Source of the DNA: Aquatica leii
Lineage: Eukaryota; Arthropoda; Insecta; Coleoptera; Lampyridae
Reading direction: 5' to 3'
DNA: 64,000 nucleotides
NCBI GenBank assembly: GCA_035610365.1
Contig: CM069433.1
Coordinates: forward strand, 134,372,545 to 134,436,544
The notes beneath the pieces were generated by a model. It saw nothing but the letters and a program-made list of their open reading frames with translations, was not told the DNA's origin and searched no databases. Made by a program: the position numbers and the translations under genes. Below, piece by piece: positions 44,755 through 54,951 of this stretch. How positions within the stretch are numbered: the stretch's first letter is position 1; every line of letters starts with the position of its first letter.

Positions 44755-47699
44755 TAGGGTACTTACAACAATTGCTAGGCGTAATTTGGGGTTAAGTCAA
44801 AATATTTGGGTAATTGATGATTAAACTTGAGGACACACTTGCGATGTTACAAGTGGCAGTTATTTGGAAGCGAACATAAGTCTATGCGACTTAGATATAT
44901 GTGCTATTGCGACTAAGACACCGACGATCATCTGCGACCCTCTCTCCGGAATATTGAGCTAGCCTTTTGCTTTAAGTTACGGGTAAATTTACGTAACAAG
45001 CATAGTAAGTACCCTGTAATATAGTGATAATTGAGTCTAACATAACAATATATGCAATTTCTTTAAATTTTTCTTTATGAGACACGTGCAACGGAAATCA
45101 TATTATGTCTGTCATTGTACAAAACACGCGTAGCATAAATACAAGTGCAACAGGAGGTGTCTCTATTTTTACTTTACTGCGAATCAAAATTTTAGCAGTA
45201 AGCAATAGATATATATGTGCAAAAGGAATAGAAGGTAGTTTAGTTAAAGTAATTACATATAAATAATTAGAAATAGAAAACTGAGATGTTTTATTTCTAA
45301 CATTACACAACCTTTATTTATAGAGCCTAAATCTTCATAATACTTAATTTATGCTATAGTTAGTAATAGTAATCTCAAATTGTCATAATGTCAAACACCA
45401 AATCTAGGATGGTCTTTGAGAAATTAAATAAAACTTAATTGTTTTACAGGGTACTTCTGACATTAGCAAACTCTCAACAAACAACATTTTATGCGCCAAA
45501 ATATACAAGTCCACGTGTTCTCCACTCTCGCTTCTTCCTAAAACTTGAGTTCTCGTCAAGAGACATAGTCTTTTCACGAGTGAATAATATGCAATTTTTT
45601 TTAGAGTTCGTTTCACATAAAAACGCAGCTCCGAATCATGATGCTTATGTTCAACATTTACAAAAGCGGATTTTACATTTTGTGCAGTTTTAACGTAACG
45701 TATAGAAATAGAAAGTTGAAAATGCCGCAAGGGACGTCTTAATAATGGTGATAGCTGCTTCTAGGGGTCTTCCATAAAATGTCTTTGGGTGGAAGAAACA
45801 GTAGACCACTGAGTCCTACTTCACTACTACTACTACGTCTGTGCTGTTAGTTCTTTTCTTTTAAAACATATACAAAAATTGGAGAAATCAAAAATACAAA
45901 AAAAATAATTTTCTCGAAAATGTTGAAAACGATAAACAATAATTTCCTAATTTAAGCCACCTTGTATCTTTTACCGTTTACAAGATCACTGTGCTGTACA
46001 TTCTTATCTTGGAGATGTGTGGGTGGAGGAGTCTTATAATTATATAGGTTGATGTATCCGTGTTTATTTTAACGTAAAAAAATTAAACAGTTTTGATTTT
46101 TTTTTAATTTTGCAATGAAAAAACCTTTAGACATAGATACAGAAAATTAACATTTTCTTGGTTTAATATCATCTATATTCGAGTACGTGTAAAAGATATA
46201 TTACAAAGCGACAGTTTAGATTGAGAAACGAACTTAAAGGGCGAGGTTTTCATTGCCGGGAGCCCTCTATACTTAAACCCACGACACTTGCAAAACATTG
46301 CTGACTATCCTTTGCTAAACACCGCATCAACTCTTATCGGATCCAATTTGTGATAAGGTAGTCAACATTGATTCATATTTTGGTGATTTACTTTGATTTT
46401 TTCATAATTGTGATAGTGACCTGGGATACCGCCACGTGTGGTCAGTTTGGAGCCATTCATGTCAGTTCATTACTTTCCGCTGGAAACAATAGCTAGAAGC
46501 ACGTACTCAAGGAGGCTTTTGTTTTAATAAACCATTTTTAAAACGTAATCTGGGGATAACTTTGGAGGCATACCTGCGATAGGAATGTGAAAACCACTTT
46601 GATGCTTGACGCATTTGCTTACGACGATTCATTGTGTGTCGACAAGTAACTTACTTTTGATAGATCCTATATCTAATTTTTACTTTATTTTGCTTAGCGA
46701 TTCTAGGGGATGATTGAAGCATGCAGATAGTTATGTGCATGGCTTGGACAATCGTGAGTACCTTTTTTTCTTGCTTAGATATAGATATTATTTTAATTAC
46801 CGCACGTAGATTTTTGTTTGTACAGTTCCAATTTACGCTAAATACGATTTACTTTGGGTTTCGAATTTACTAGTTTCGCATTAAATCGCTGTTTAACTTT
46901 GAGATAACAGATTACCTGATTTTGTTATGCTGTATTACAATAACTGTATGTGTGAAGTGTTGCTTACTTTCCAGGACTTGTATTGATGTTATAACTGTGA
47001 TATTTATGAACGTACTCTTTGTTACTATATATGCCTTACTTACATTTTTTAACCTGTTTCTCTTAATCTTACGTTATAATTAGCACATCGAGACCTGCGA
47101 ACCGCTTACCGATTTAACTGAGTTAGTCGCCAGCAATTAAGTTACGAGAAAATTTATGTTTCAAATACTAGTTATTACGCGTGACGCGATTACACCATGA
47201 CAGCGCTGTGAAAGCCAACTAGTTTGATCAAAAAATAAAAAATCCTTAGGTAGCATAAAAATAAATAAAAACGTCATTTTGACGGTTATTAAGATAATAT
47301 AATAAGTTTAAGGAAAAAATGTTTCTATCGTGCAAAAAACTGCATCATGGACATTAAGGGCTCTACAAGCCTCAAACAATATTGTCTTCGACTGGTAAAG
47401 AGCCCTCACTGTTTTTAACACATAATATACTATTATTTATATAAAGTTTGTTATCTTCTACTTAACATATTTTCAATACAGTGATTATTTTACTGCAAAG
47501 TACGAGATTTTACTAAACTGTCATATAACATTGTGCGTAAAAATCAAGTTACGTTTGATATACATTGTATGTGAAGTGTGCTTTAAGAACAAAAAAATTA
47601 TAATACGTTTTTAAACTGTATCATACATGTAACATTTTAAATAATCTTATTTGTTGATAACGTTTTGAAAATTTCTATTTACTTTTTTATATATAATTG
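44755..47699. other. no supported gene
   Basis: 45404-45730 is open on both strands for about 85-108 codons, and the + strand shows a TTGTTTTACAG acceptor just before it, so an old exon is possible. Neither product is recognisable. The remainder shows no motif. Confidence 0.35.
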
Positions 47700-49568
47700 T
47701 GTAACCATCGTTTAGAATCGATTGGTTGATTGAGTAATGTTTGATAACGGACACAGTATTTGGATTGACGATTTTCATTTAATGTATTTTGAATTTGGTT
47801 TAATGTGAATTTTAGATTGAGTTTAATAAGTTATTTTACGATTTTAAATTCGAAGTTACAATGTAATTGTTGATAAAGTTTTGTATTTTGTTACGCGGTA
47901 AACCATCTGATTTCGCGATTTTGCTTATTGAATGTTTCACTTGGATTGTTGAAAAATTCCAGTTGTGAGTTATGTTTTCCTTCTGAGATATAACCGTAAT
48001 TAAATCTATTTTCGCCGTTTGTTTATTTTAAGTTGGTTTATGAGTTCTTTGTTCGAGTACATTCGTACTTGAATTTCTTTATGTCAAACGTTTAGATTAC
48101 GTGGAAAAAATTAAGTCGTTATCTTAATTTATTAGGCAGTTTAAATTCTTGTAATATAATATCTTGTCAAATTGACAGTTTCACGTACAAGCGAAACGCT
48201 GTGTCCTAATTATATAAATATGACGTAATATGTTTGTTTGCCTCTTTATTGCACCTTTGCGCGAGAGAATTTTGGTGTTTGAAGTTTCGAACGCAGCCTT
48301 TGTGGAAAGGGCAGTCGACGAAAGTTGATATATAGATGTGTTTTTGGAAAATGTAGGAGTGGGAAGTTAGTTGGTTGACGGCCGGAAAAATGTAGTTAAC
48401 GAAGGTGATAATTCACCTTTTCTAATAATTACCGTGGAAGTAAAAGAAGAGGGTGCAGTGAATTTAAGTGGAAAATCAAACTTTCCTTTTTCGTAATTAC
48501 GGTTAATTAAGATCACTGTTTTACCTAAATTAATATCGTATGTTTCGTTACGTGAATTTGTGCGTGAGTTTGTTTCGCAATCTCATATCTTTCGCCTTTG
48601 GGGCGGATTAATAAATCTTCCACTGGTAACCTATTGTTTGGGAAGCAGCTAAAGTCCATCCAAGGTGTTAGCTTTCAAATCCACTGGGAACCAAAGTTCA
48701 GCCGGTGTCACCAATTAAGAATTAAGGTATTTATCGATTTTGTTGTTTGATCGTGCAGTGTCCCGCGATTAAAAATGCAGTAAAAGCTTTCAATTTTTTT
48801 TTAAGTCAATTGAAATTACGACTAACGTTGAATTTAATTATTTTAATGAACACGTATAGTGTTCGCGCAAAAATTAAAATCAATTAACTTTGTTTTGTGC
48901 GTTGAGAAGTGATTCGTATTTCGAATATATGATAATGTAACGACTTATAAACTATATTTTGTTTAGTTCGAATTAAAGTTCGGACATATTTATGTTATAA
49001 ACTGTATTGTTTTTTTTTGTGTTATATAATTTGTTTGTTATAAATATGCGGCCAAGATCTTGAGATTTAATTATATTTGACGTCGAATTAACGCTATTGT
49101 AGTAGCATTTCTTTTTATAAATTTTAATGTAATGTTTTGTGTGTAAATTATTCATTTTTGTTTGCTTAAGATTATTTCATTTCTTTTATTCAAATTTTCA
49201 ATCAATAAATGTTAAATTGTTAAATGTAAAGAGCTTTTATTCATTTAGCCGCCGCATACGTAAATTTTTGTTTAAGTGTTTTTCAGAATTGTTATAACCC
49301 AAGGTAAGTTCTGTGGTTATGACCAACCGGATGAGCTTTCAGGTAATCAAGGGTTTGAAAGCTTCCCCTTATAGAAATCCTTGATTGGCGCCCTTATCGA
49401 TTATTTGACTATTTTACCGTTCTAGTTCCATTTTTACGACGATCGCGTTTCCAATTTTTCACGGAATTTTAAATAAAACCCACCCTTCTCCATTGAGCTA
49501 GTGGCACAACCCCCGTTTATGTTACTTCATTGCAGGCAGTGACTTTGTGTTAATTTTGGCATGTAACA
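47700..49568 (+). repeat. 5' LTR of the gypsy element
   Basis: 1,869 bp, much longer than the few hundred base pairs usual for gypsy elements. An AATAAA lies in the 3' part (ATCAATAAATG near 49205). It lacks about 50 bp present in the 3' LTR near 56450-56500. Confidence 0.95.
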
Positions 49569-49577
49569 TAAATAATT

Positions 49578-49595
49578 TGGCGTCTCCAGCGTGTG
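49578..49595 (+). other. candidate tRNA primer-binding site
   Basis: TGGCGTCTCCAGCG begins 9 bp behind the LTR end and starts with TGG, complementary to a tRNA CCA end. The tRNA was not identified. Confidence 0.5.
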
Positions 49596-49673
49596 GCCTT
49601 TTTCGAATTTTAGTTTGCCTGTTAAGTTTCGTGATTTTTGGAAGATTTTACCGTTTTGTAATTTCATTTTAAA

Positions 49674-51080
49674 ATGGGTTACAAATTGATTGTTGATCGT
49701 TTATCGCATAACGAATTACGTTATGAAATTTTGATTAGAGGCGGTGATGCATCTTTAGGTGTTGTCGTATTACGAGGTTTACTCAAGAATTTCCTTATTG
49801 AAGAAGCTGCCGGAAAATTATCTCGTCCCGTGTATCCGTTCGATTTTAATGCAGATAAGTTAGCGATTCGTGAAGGTATCGATGAGCTTAGAAAATTAAT
49901 AGATTCATTGAAAATTACTCCGACTACAAAAATTTCTTCTACTATTGAAACCAAAATTAAATATTTGTTAAACCGTATTGGCAATTCAATTCCTATTCAA
50001 GGTGACGATTCTCAAGTTAAAGATGAGTTTTTAAAAGATTTAGTGGTTTTAATTTCGCAGTATGAACTTTTGGATAAACAAATTGTTGTTTCAAATCCGT
50101 CTACTTCCGCCGATGAAGTCATCGAACCTGTCGTTCAACCTTCTTTAGTAGTTGATAACGCTTTACCGACGTCTTCTGCTGTTAGTCCAAATTTTGTTAG
50201 TCATGTTAAGAGTGTTTCAGTTTCAAAATGGAACTTAAAGTTTTCAGGTGACGCAAAGTCAATTTCATTGAATGCATTCTTAGAACGAGTTGCCGAACTT
50301 CAATTATCGCGTAACGTTTCAAGTCATCAGTTATTTTTGGAGTGTACTGATCTTTTTACAGGTCATGCATTGATTTTTGTTAGGTCCATTCGTAGTTCAG
50401 TTAATTCTTGGGAAGATTTAGTTAAGTTTTTACGCGAACAATTCCAGCCTACCGATTATGACGAACGACTTATTGAAGAAATTAAGCGTCGTACTCAAGC
50501 TAATGATGAACCAATGGGTATTTACGTTGCAATTATTCGCAACATGTTTTCACGTCTCGATGAGCCTTTTTCTGAAGAAAAGCAGTTAAAGATTTTATTA
50601 AGAAATATTTCTCCCGTTTATCAAACTCAGCTTGGTTTGTCGTCGGTTACTTCAATTGAGGAGTTAATTAAATTTGGTCGTATTATCGAGGACCGCATGC
50701 AAGCTATTGAAGCTTACACGCCGCCATCTCGTAGAAAGCAGGACATGGAGCCTGATCTCGCTTACGTAACATCTCAAGTTAAGGACATTGCCGTTTCTCG
50801 TTCTTCGAATAACGTTAGTAGTGGTGAAAAATCTACACCACCTGTTAGACAACATTCACGATTACCGTCTTCAAATATCGCACCTTCTTCACGAAGGTTA
50901 GCTATCGTTAATGCGCCTGCTTCTTCTAATCGAAGTAGTCCGCAATTATGTTGGAATTGTAGGAAGCCTAACCATCGAGCTGCTTCTTGCAAAGAACCTA
51001 AGAAAGGTTTATTTTGTTATCGTTGTGGAAAACCTAACGTTACGGTCCGCACTTGTTCTAAGTGTTCGGGAAACGAGTAA
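49674..51080 (+). CDS. gag: gypsy Gag polyprotein
   Basis: A 468-residue Gag starts at the first ATG behind the LTR. It forms the particle that packages the element RNA. Residues about 185-330 show the retrotransposon gag core (a WNLKFSGDAKSISLNAFLER start, then a WEDLVKFLREQFQP block). The C-terminus has a CCHC zinc knuckle at 425-438 (C-x2-C-x4-H-x4-C) and a second knuckle at 448-461 in which the His is replaced (C-x2-C-x9-C). It is intact from start to stop. The last 19 nt overlap the pol frame, which lies in the -1 phase, and a frameshift signal sits there (51068-51133). Gag would therefore be the main product and Gag-Pol the minor one. Confidence 0.92.
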   Translation: MGYKLIVDRLSHNELRYEILIRGGDASLGVVVLRGLLKNFLIEEAAGKLSRPVYPFDFNADKLAIREGIDELRKLIDSLKITPTTKISSTIETKIKYLLNRIGNSIPIQGDDSQVKDEFLKDLVVLISQYELLDKQIVVSNPSTSADEVIEPVVQPSLVVDNALPTSSAVSPNFVSHVKSVSVSKWNLKFSGDAKSISLNAFLERVAELQLSRNVSSHQLFLECTDLFTGHALIFVRSIRSSVNSWEDLVKFLREQFQPTDYDERLIEEIKRRTQANDEPMGIYVAIIRNMFSRLDEPFSEEKQLKILLRNISPVYQTQLGLSSVTSIEELIKFGRIIEDRMQAIEAYTPPSRRKQDMEPDLAYVTSQVKDIAVSRSSNNVSSGEKSTPPVRQHSRLPSSNIAPSSRRLAIVNAPASSNRSSPQLCWNCRKPNHRAASCKEPKKGLFCYRCGKPNVTVRTCSKCSGNE

Positions 51081-54022
51081 AGGACGTACTAAGAAGCCGT
51101 TTAGTGACGTCAGAGGTTAAAGTTAAATCGGCTGTATATTTTAATAGTTTACATTCTTCGAAGAAAAAGAGTTTCGTTAAGAATAAAGTCGTATTAGATT
51201 ATGTTTTAGAGTCTGCTGAGTCTGACGAAAGACCTTTTGTCTACGTTAAAGTTTTTGGTCACGAAATTTTAAGTTTATTAGATAGTGGCGCTTCTCGCAC
51301 TATTGTTGGTTCTAAGGGTTGGGAAATTTTTAGTCAGTTAGGTTTGAAGTTAAATAAGTCAGTTAAAGTCAATTGTATTGTAGCTAATGGTAAATCAGTA
51401 CAAAGTTTAGGTTCACTTCTCGTCCCAATCGAAATTAAAGGAAAAATTATTGTTTTGGAAGTTTTAGTTGTTCCTGACGTTCCGCATAATTTAATTTTAG
51501 GCGTTGATTTTTGGAAACAAGCAGGTATCGTTCCTGATCTTAGAAAAGGTGAATGGCGTTTCGAAAATATGGACACCATTTCACAATTGGAAGATAAAGA
51601 TTCAGTTATTCAGTCTCGTCTCGATCTTTCCTCAGAACAGCTTAATCAGTTAGACAATTTAGTTAGTAATCACTTTTCGAATGAAAATTTTGGATGCACC
51701 AACTTGATCGAACATCAGATCAAGACTACTTCCGAACCAATTAAGCAACGATATTACCGAGTTTCGCCGTTTATCCAGAAACAAATCGATCTGGAGTTAG
51801 AGAAAATGTTGAAGTTAGGCGTTGTAGAAAAATCAAACAGCGCTTGGTCGAGCCCGATCTTATTGGTGAAGAAGAAGGACAACTCTTATCGCTTTTGCGT
51901 GGACTTTAGAAAAGTCAACAAGGTTACCGAAAAGGACGCTTATCCTTTACCTTACGTTTCGTCTATTTTAGATCGTCTTCGTGACGCTAAGTTCATTTCA
52001 TCTCTCGACATTAAGTCCGCTTATTGGCAGATTCCTTTAAGCGAAGAGTCTAAGCAGTATACCGCTTTTACAGTTCCGAACCGTGGGTTATTCCAATTCA
52101 CGCGCTTACCGTTTGGTTTAGCTAACGCACCAGCTTCTTGGCAGAGGTTGATTGATCGAGTTTTAGGTCCCGAATTAGAACCTTACGTTTTTGTTTATTT
52201 AGATGACGTCATTATTTGCGCTCCTTCCTTCGAGAAACACATGGAAGTGTTAACTGAAGTTCTTCGTCGCCTTAGAGAGGCTAATTTGATGCTAAGTAAA
52301 GACAAATGTCATTTTTGTAAACCTGAACTTAAGTATCTTGGTTTTATAGTAAATTCTACTGGTTTGTCGGTTGACCCGGAAAAGGTCGATGCAATTTTGC
52401 GTATTCCAGTTCCCACTGGTGTCGCTGAAGTTAGAAGAATTATAGGCATGGCCTCGTGGTATCGCCGATTTGTACCAAGTTTTTCGACAATTATCGCTCC
52501 ATTGACGTCTCTGTTAAAGAAGAATTCCAGCTTTAATTGGACTAGTGATTGTGATGAAGCCTTTCAAATCATTAAGAATTGTTTAGTTTCCGCACCTATT
52601 TTGTCTTGCCCTGATTTCAATGTTCCGTTTACAGTTCAAACTGACGCTTCTGATTTTGGTCTCGGTTCAGTTCTTACACAGTTTATCGACGGTGAAGAAC
52701 GTGTCATTTGTTATAATAGTAGGTCGCTCACAAAATGTGAACGCAAGTATTCAACTACCGAAAAGGAGTGTTTGGCTGTCCTGTGGTCTATCGAAAAATT
52801 ACGCCCTTATCTTGAAGGAACAACTTTCACTGTAGTTACCGATCACGCATCATTAGTCTGGTTACATAATTTGAAGGAACCTACCGGTCGTCTAGCACGA
52901 TGGGCTGTTAGACTTCAGCAGTTTGATTTTACGATCATTCATCGTAAAGGAAAGGATCATGTCGTACCTGACGCATTATCTCGTTCAGTACCAGCTATCG
53001 ACAATATTACTACCGATTGTGACATTACCGAACCTAAGTCTTCGGACAAATGGTTAACGAAACTTATGGAACGTGTACGTTCAAAACCTAACGCTTTTCC
53101 ACAGTGGAAAATTAGTAACGGAAAGCTATTCAAGCATGTTACCGTAGACTATCCCGATCTTCGTTCTGAGAATGACAATTGGAGAGAAGTTGTGCCTAAG
53201 TCAAAACGACTTGAAATATTGTCAAAGTTTCACGATGAGCCTACCGCTGGACACCTTGGTATCTTTAAGACTCTCGAACGAATAGTTCCGCTTTATTATT
53301 GGCCTAAGATGAAGGCTGACGTTATTCGTTACATCAATGGTTGTAAAGTTTGTATCACGCATAAGCCAGAACAGAAACGTCCTGCTGGCCTTATGACCCG
53401 TCATCCTGTTGTGGACAAACCTTGGCAGTTGATCTCTACCGATCTTGTTGGACCGCTACCGCGATCTAAGAGTGGTTATTCGTATATTCTTGTGGTTGCA
53501 GATTATTTTTCGAAATTTGTTCTATTTTTCCCGTTACGTTCCGCTACTGCAGCAGCAGTTACTAAACGTCTTGAAGAAGATGTATTTTTAATGTTTGGAG
53601 TTCCTCAATATCTTTTGTGTGATAACGGCACACAGTTTCGTAGTTCAGAATTTACGAAAATGGTTTCGTCATATAAGTCCAAAATTATTTTTAACGCTAA
53701 TTATCATCCACAAGCGAATCCAACAGAAAGAGTCAACAGAGTCATGAAGACAATGCTATCGTCATATATCGAAGACAACCATCGACATTGGGATAAGTAT
53801 CTTGCTAAAGTAGCATGTGCTATTCGTACCGCTGTACATGAAGTCACCGGCTTAACGCCGTTTTTCGCTAATTTCGGACGTGAAATCTGTCTCGACGGAT
53901 CACGTCATGGAAAAACTACCGATTCCGACACTATCGACGATCTATCTTTTGCTGATCGTACCTTTTGGCCGAAAGAGGCCCAGCGTTTAGAGAAGTTTAC
54001 GTCGACATTAAGAATCGCTTGA
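51062..54022 (+). CDS. pol: gypsy Pol polyprotein (PR-RT-RNaseH-IN), C-terminal break
   Basis: The frame opens at 51062 just after a TAA at 51059-51061 and has no ATG there, so it is made as a fusion by -1 frameshifting. Numbering from 51062: aspartic protease with LLDSGASRTIVG (Asp74); reverse transcriptase with FCVDFRKVN, TRLPFGLANAPASWQ and the catalytic YLDD at 379-382; RNase H with QTDASDFGLG and a VVTDHASL block; integrase with a His/Cys zinc finger (GHLGIF.. to CKVC) and acidic triad Asp794, Asp854 (CDNGTQF) and Glu889 (NPTERVNR). The reading ends early at 54022; the rest of the integrase C-terminus continues in another frame from about 53975. All catalytic motifs are intact. Confidence 0.92.
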   Translation: MFGKRVKDVLRSRLVTSEVKVKSAVYFNSLHSSKKKSFVKNKVVLDYVLESAESDERPFVYVKVFGHEILSLLDSGASRTIVGSKGWEIFSQLGLKLNKSVKVNCIVANGKSVQSLGSLLVPIEIKGKIIVLEVLVVPDVPHNLILGVDFWKQAGIVPDLRKGEWRFENMDTISQLEDKDSVIQSRLDLSSEQLNQLDNLVSNHFSNENFGCTNLIEHQIKTTSEPIKQRYYRVSPFIQKQIDLELEKMLKLGVVEKSNSAWSSPILLVKKKDNSYRFCVDFRKVNKVTEKDAYPLPYVSSILDRLRDAKFISSLDIKSAYWQIPLSEESKQYTAFTVPNRGLFQFTRLPFGLANAPASWQRLIDRVLGPELEPYVFVYLDDVIICAPSFEKHMEVLTEVLRRLREANLMLSKDKCHFCKPELKYLGFIVNSTGLSVDPEKVDAILRIPVPTGVAEVRRIIGMASWYRRFVPSFSTIIAPLTSLLKKNSSFNWTSDCDEAFQIIKNCLVSAPILSCPDFNVPFTVQTDASDFGLGSVLTQFIDGEERVICYNSRSLTKCERKYSTTEKECLAVLWSIEKLRPYLEGTTFTVVTDHASLVWLHNLKEPTGRLARWAVRLQQFDFTIIHRKGKDHVVPDALSRSVPAIDNITTDCDITEPKSSDKWLTKLMERVRSKPNAFPQWKISNGKLFKHVTVDYPDLRSENDNWREVVPKSKRLEILSKFHDEPTAGHLGIFKTLERIVPLYYWPKMKADVIRYINGCKVCITHKPEQKRPAGLMTRHPVVDKPWQLISTDLVGPLPRSKSGYSYILVVADYFSKFVLFFPLRSATAAAVTKRLEEDVFLMFGVPQYLLCDNGTQFRSSEFTKMVSSYKSKIIFNANYHPQANPTERVNRVMKTMLSSYIEDNHRHWDKYLAKVACAIRTAVHEVTGLTPFFANFGREICLDGSRHGKTTDSDTIDDLSFADRTFWPKEAQRLEKFTSTLRIA
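51068..51133 (+). promoter_or_regulatory. -1 ribosomal frameshift signal (heptamer + pseudoknot)
   Basis: In the gag frame the overlap reads G_GGA_AAC (51068-51074), a standard slippery heptamer. After 8 nt, GACGTACTAA (51083-51092) pairs with TTAGT-G-ACGTC (51101-51111), 10 bp with one bulged G. The loop bases AGCCG (51095-51099) pair with CGGCT (51129-51133), giving an H-type pseudoknot with a 2-nt first loop and a 17-nt last loop. The gag stop is at 51078-51080. Spacing and geometry are those of retroviral -1 sites; function is inferred. Confidence 0.8.
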
Positions 54023-54291
54023 ATGCCGCTTATGTCCGCGCTAAACATTATTACGATTTACGTCGTCGTCCAGCACCTTTTGAGGTGGGAGACACAGTGT
54101 GGCGGAAGAATTATGTCCTTTCTGATGCATCTCGATATTTCTCGGCCAAACTGGCACCTAAGTTTATCGGTCCGTTCTACGTGAAACGGAAAGTTTCGTA
54201 TCAGACCTATGAGTTGTCTGATGACACGGGAGCATCAAAAGGCATATGGAACGCCAAGGACTTAAAGTTAAACCCGACTGGGAATAAATAG
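53975..54291 (+). pseudogene. displaced integrase C-terminus (GPY/F region)
   Basis: This frame, +2 relative to pol, encodes YVDIKNRLNAAYVRAKHYYD, then FEVGDTVWRKNYVLSDAS and KFIGPFYVKRKVSYQTYELS, the conserved integrase tail with the GPY/F module that binds target DNA. It ends at TAA 54289-54291. It overlaps pol by about 50 nt, so a single-base insertion or deletion near 53975-53995 split the gene. An assembly error is the alternative. Confidence 0.85.
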
Positions 54292-54939
54292 TTTTAGGTT
54301 TTACCGTTTGATTTTTTTTCTTTTGTTTTAGTTTCTTGTTCGTTTTTTTAGGTTAGTTAGTTTCGTTTTTGGGTTCCGTGTAGAGACGGACTAAGAATAT
54401 TTCTCTACAGTGGGGACACCACTTGTCGTAAGAGGCGACTAAACAACGGTTCTTTTATTTCCATTTTTCTTTCTTCTGCTATCTTGTCTGTCCTTATCTT
54501 TTATTTCTGTAGTGTTTGCGGCTAGGTGCCATCGCTCGGTGAGGGCAGTAGTTGTGGGAAAAACGCAATGCGCGGATCTCGTGAAGCGCAGCGCGCCCTC
54601 TCCTATTGTGCAGCATCGAGTGATCTGTGTCGAACCCAAACATATACTACCCTTCCTTTAGGTTTAGTTTCTTTTTCGCTCTTCGTGGATGTTTCTGATC
54701 GAATGATCGAATTTTTTTATGGTTAGTTAGGAAACTATAAAAAAGTCATATCTTTCAGGTTTTCGTTCCGTTAGTTTCGTTAGGGGTTCTCGAGGATTGC
54801 GAGATCGCGAGAGCCATAGGTTTAGTTTCGTTTTATTTTTGCGTTTATAGTTACATTATCGTTTATTTTTTTTTGGGTTATGGGTTTTCGTTTCGTCTTA
54901 AGTCTATTGCTTATAGAGTGATTTAAGAAATCCCTCTTT
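54292..54939 (+). other. non-coding 3' region of the gypsy element
   Basis: There is no env-like frame. 54380-54411 forms a hairpin with TGTAGAGA/TCTCTACA arms. 54421-54620 is much richer in GC than the rest of the element, with ACTTGTCGTAAGAGGCGACT at 54421-54440 and a GAAGCGCAGCGCGCCC stretch. 54788-54819 has a TTCTCG..CGAGAG-type stem. Confidence 0.6.
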
Positions 54940-54951
54940 AAGTAGGGGAGG
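54940..54951 (+). other. polypurine tract
   Basis: AAGTAGGGGAGG lies directly before the TGTAACC start of the 3' LTR and would prime plus-strand DNA synthesis. Confidence 0.85.

Noticed and set aside
45404..45730. Overlapping frames of 84 and 108 codons on both strands
   Set aside because: Neither product shows a domain; an acceptor-like TTTTACAG precedes the + frame but no further exon is visible. Kept only as a remark.
49721..49984. Minus-strand frame inside gag, and similar shadows in pol
   Set aside because: Antisense shadows of well-supported gag and pol domains.
54439..54726. Small frames on both strands between pol and the 3' LTR, considered as an env or accessory gene
   Set aside because: Too short, without signal peptide or membrane segment; the openness follows from higher GC content.
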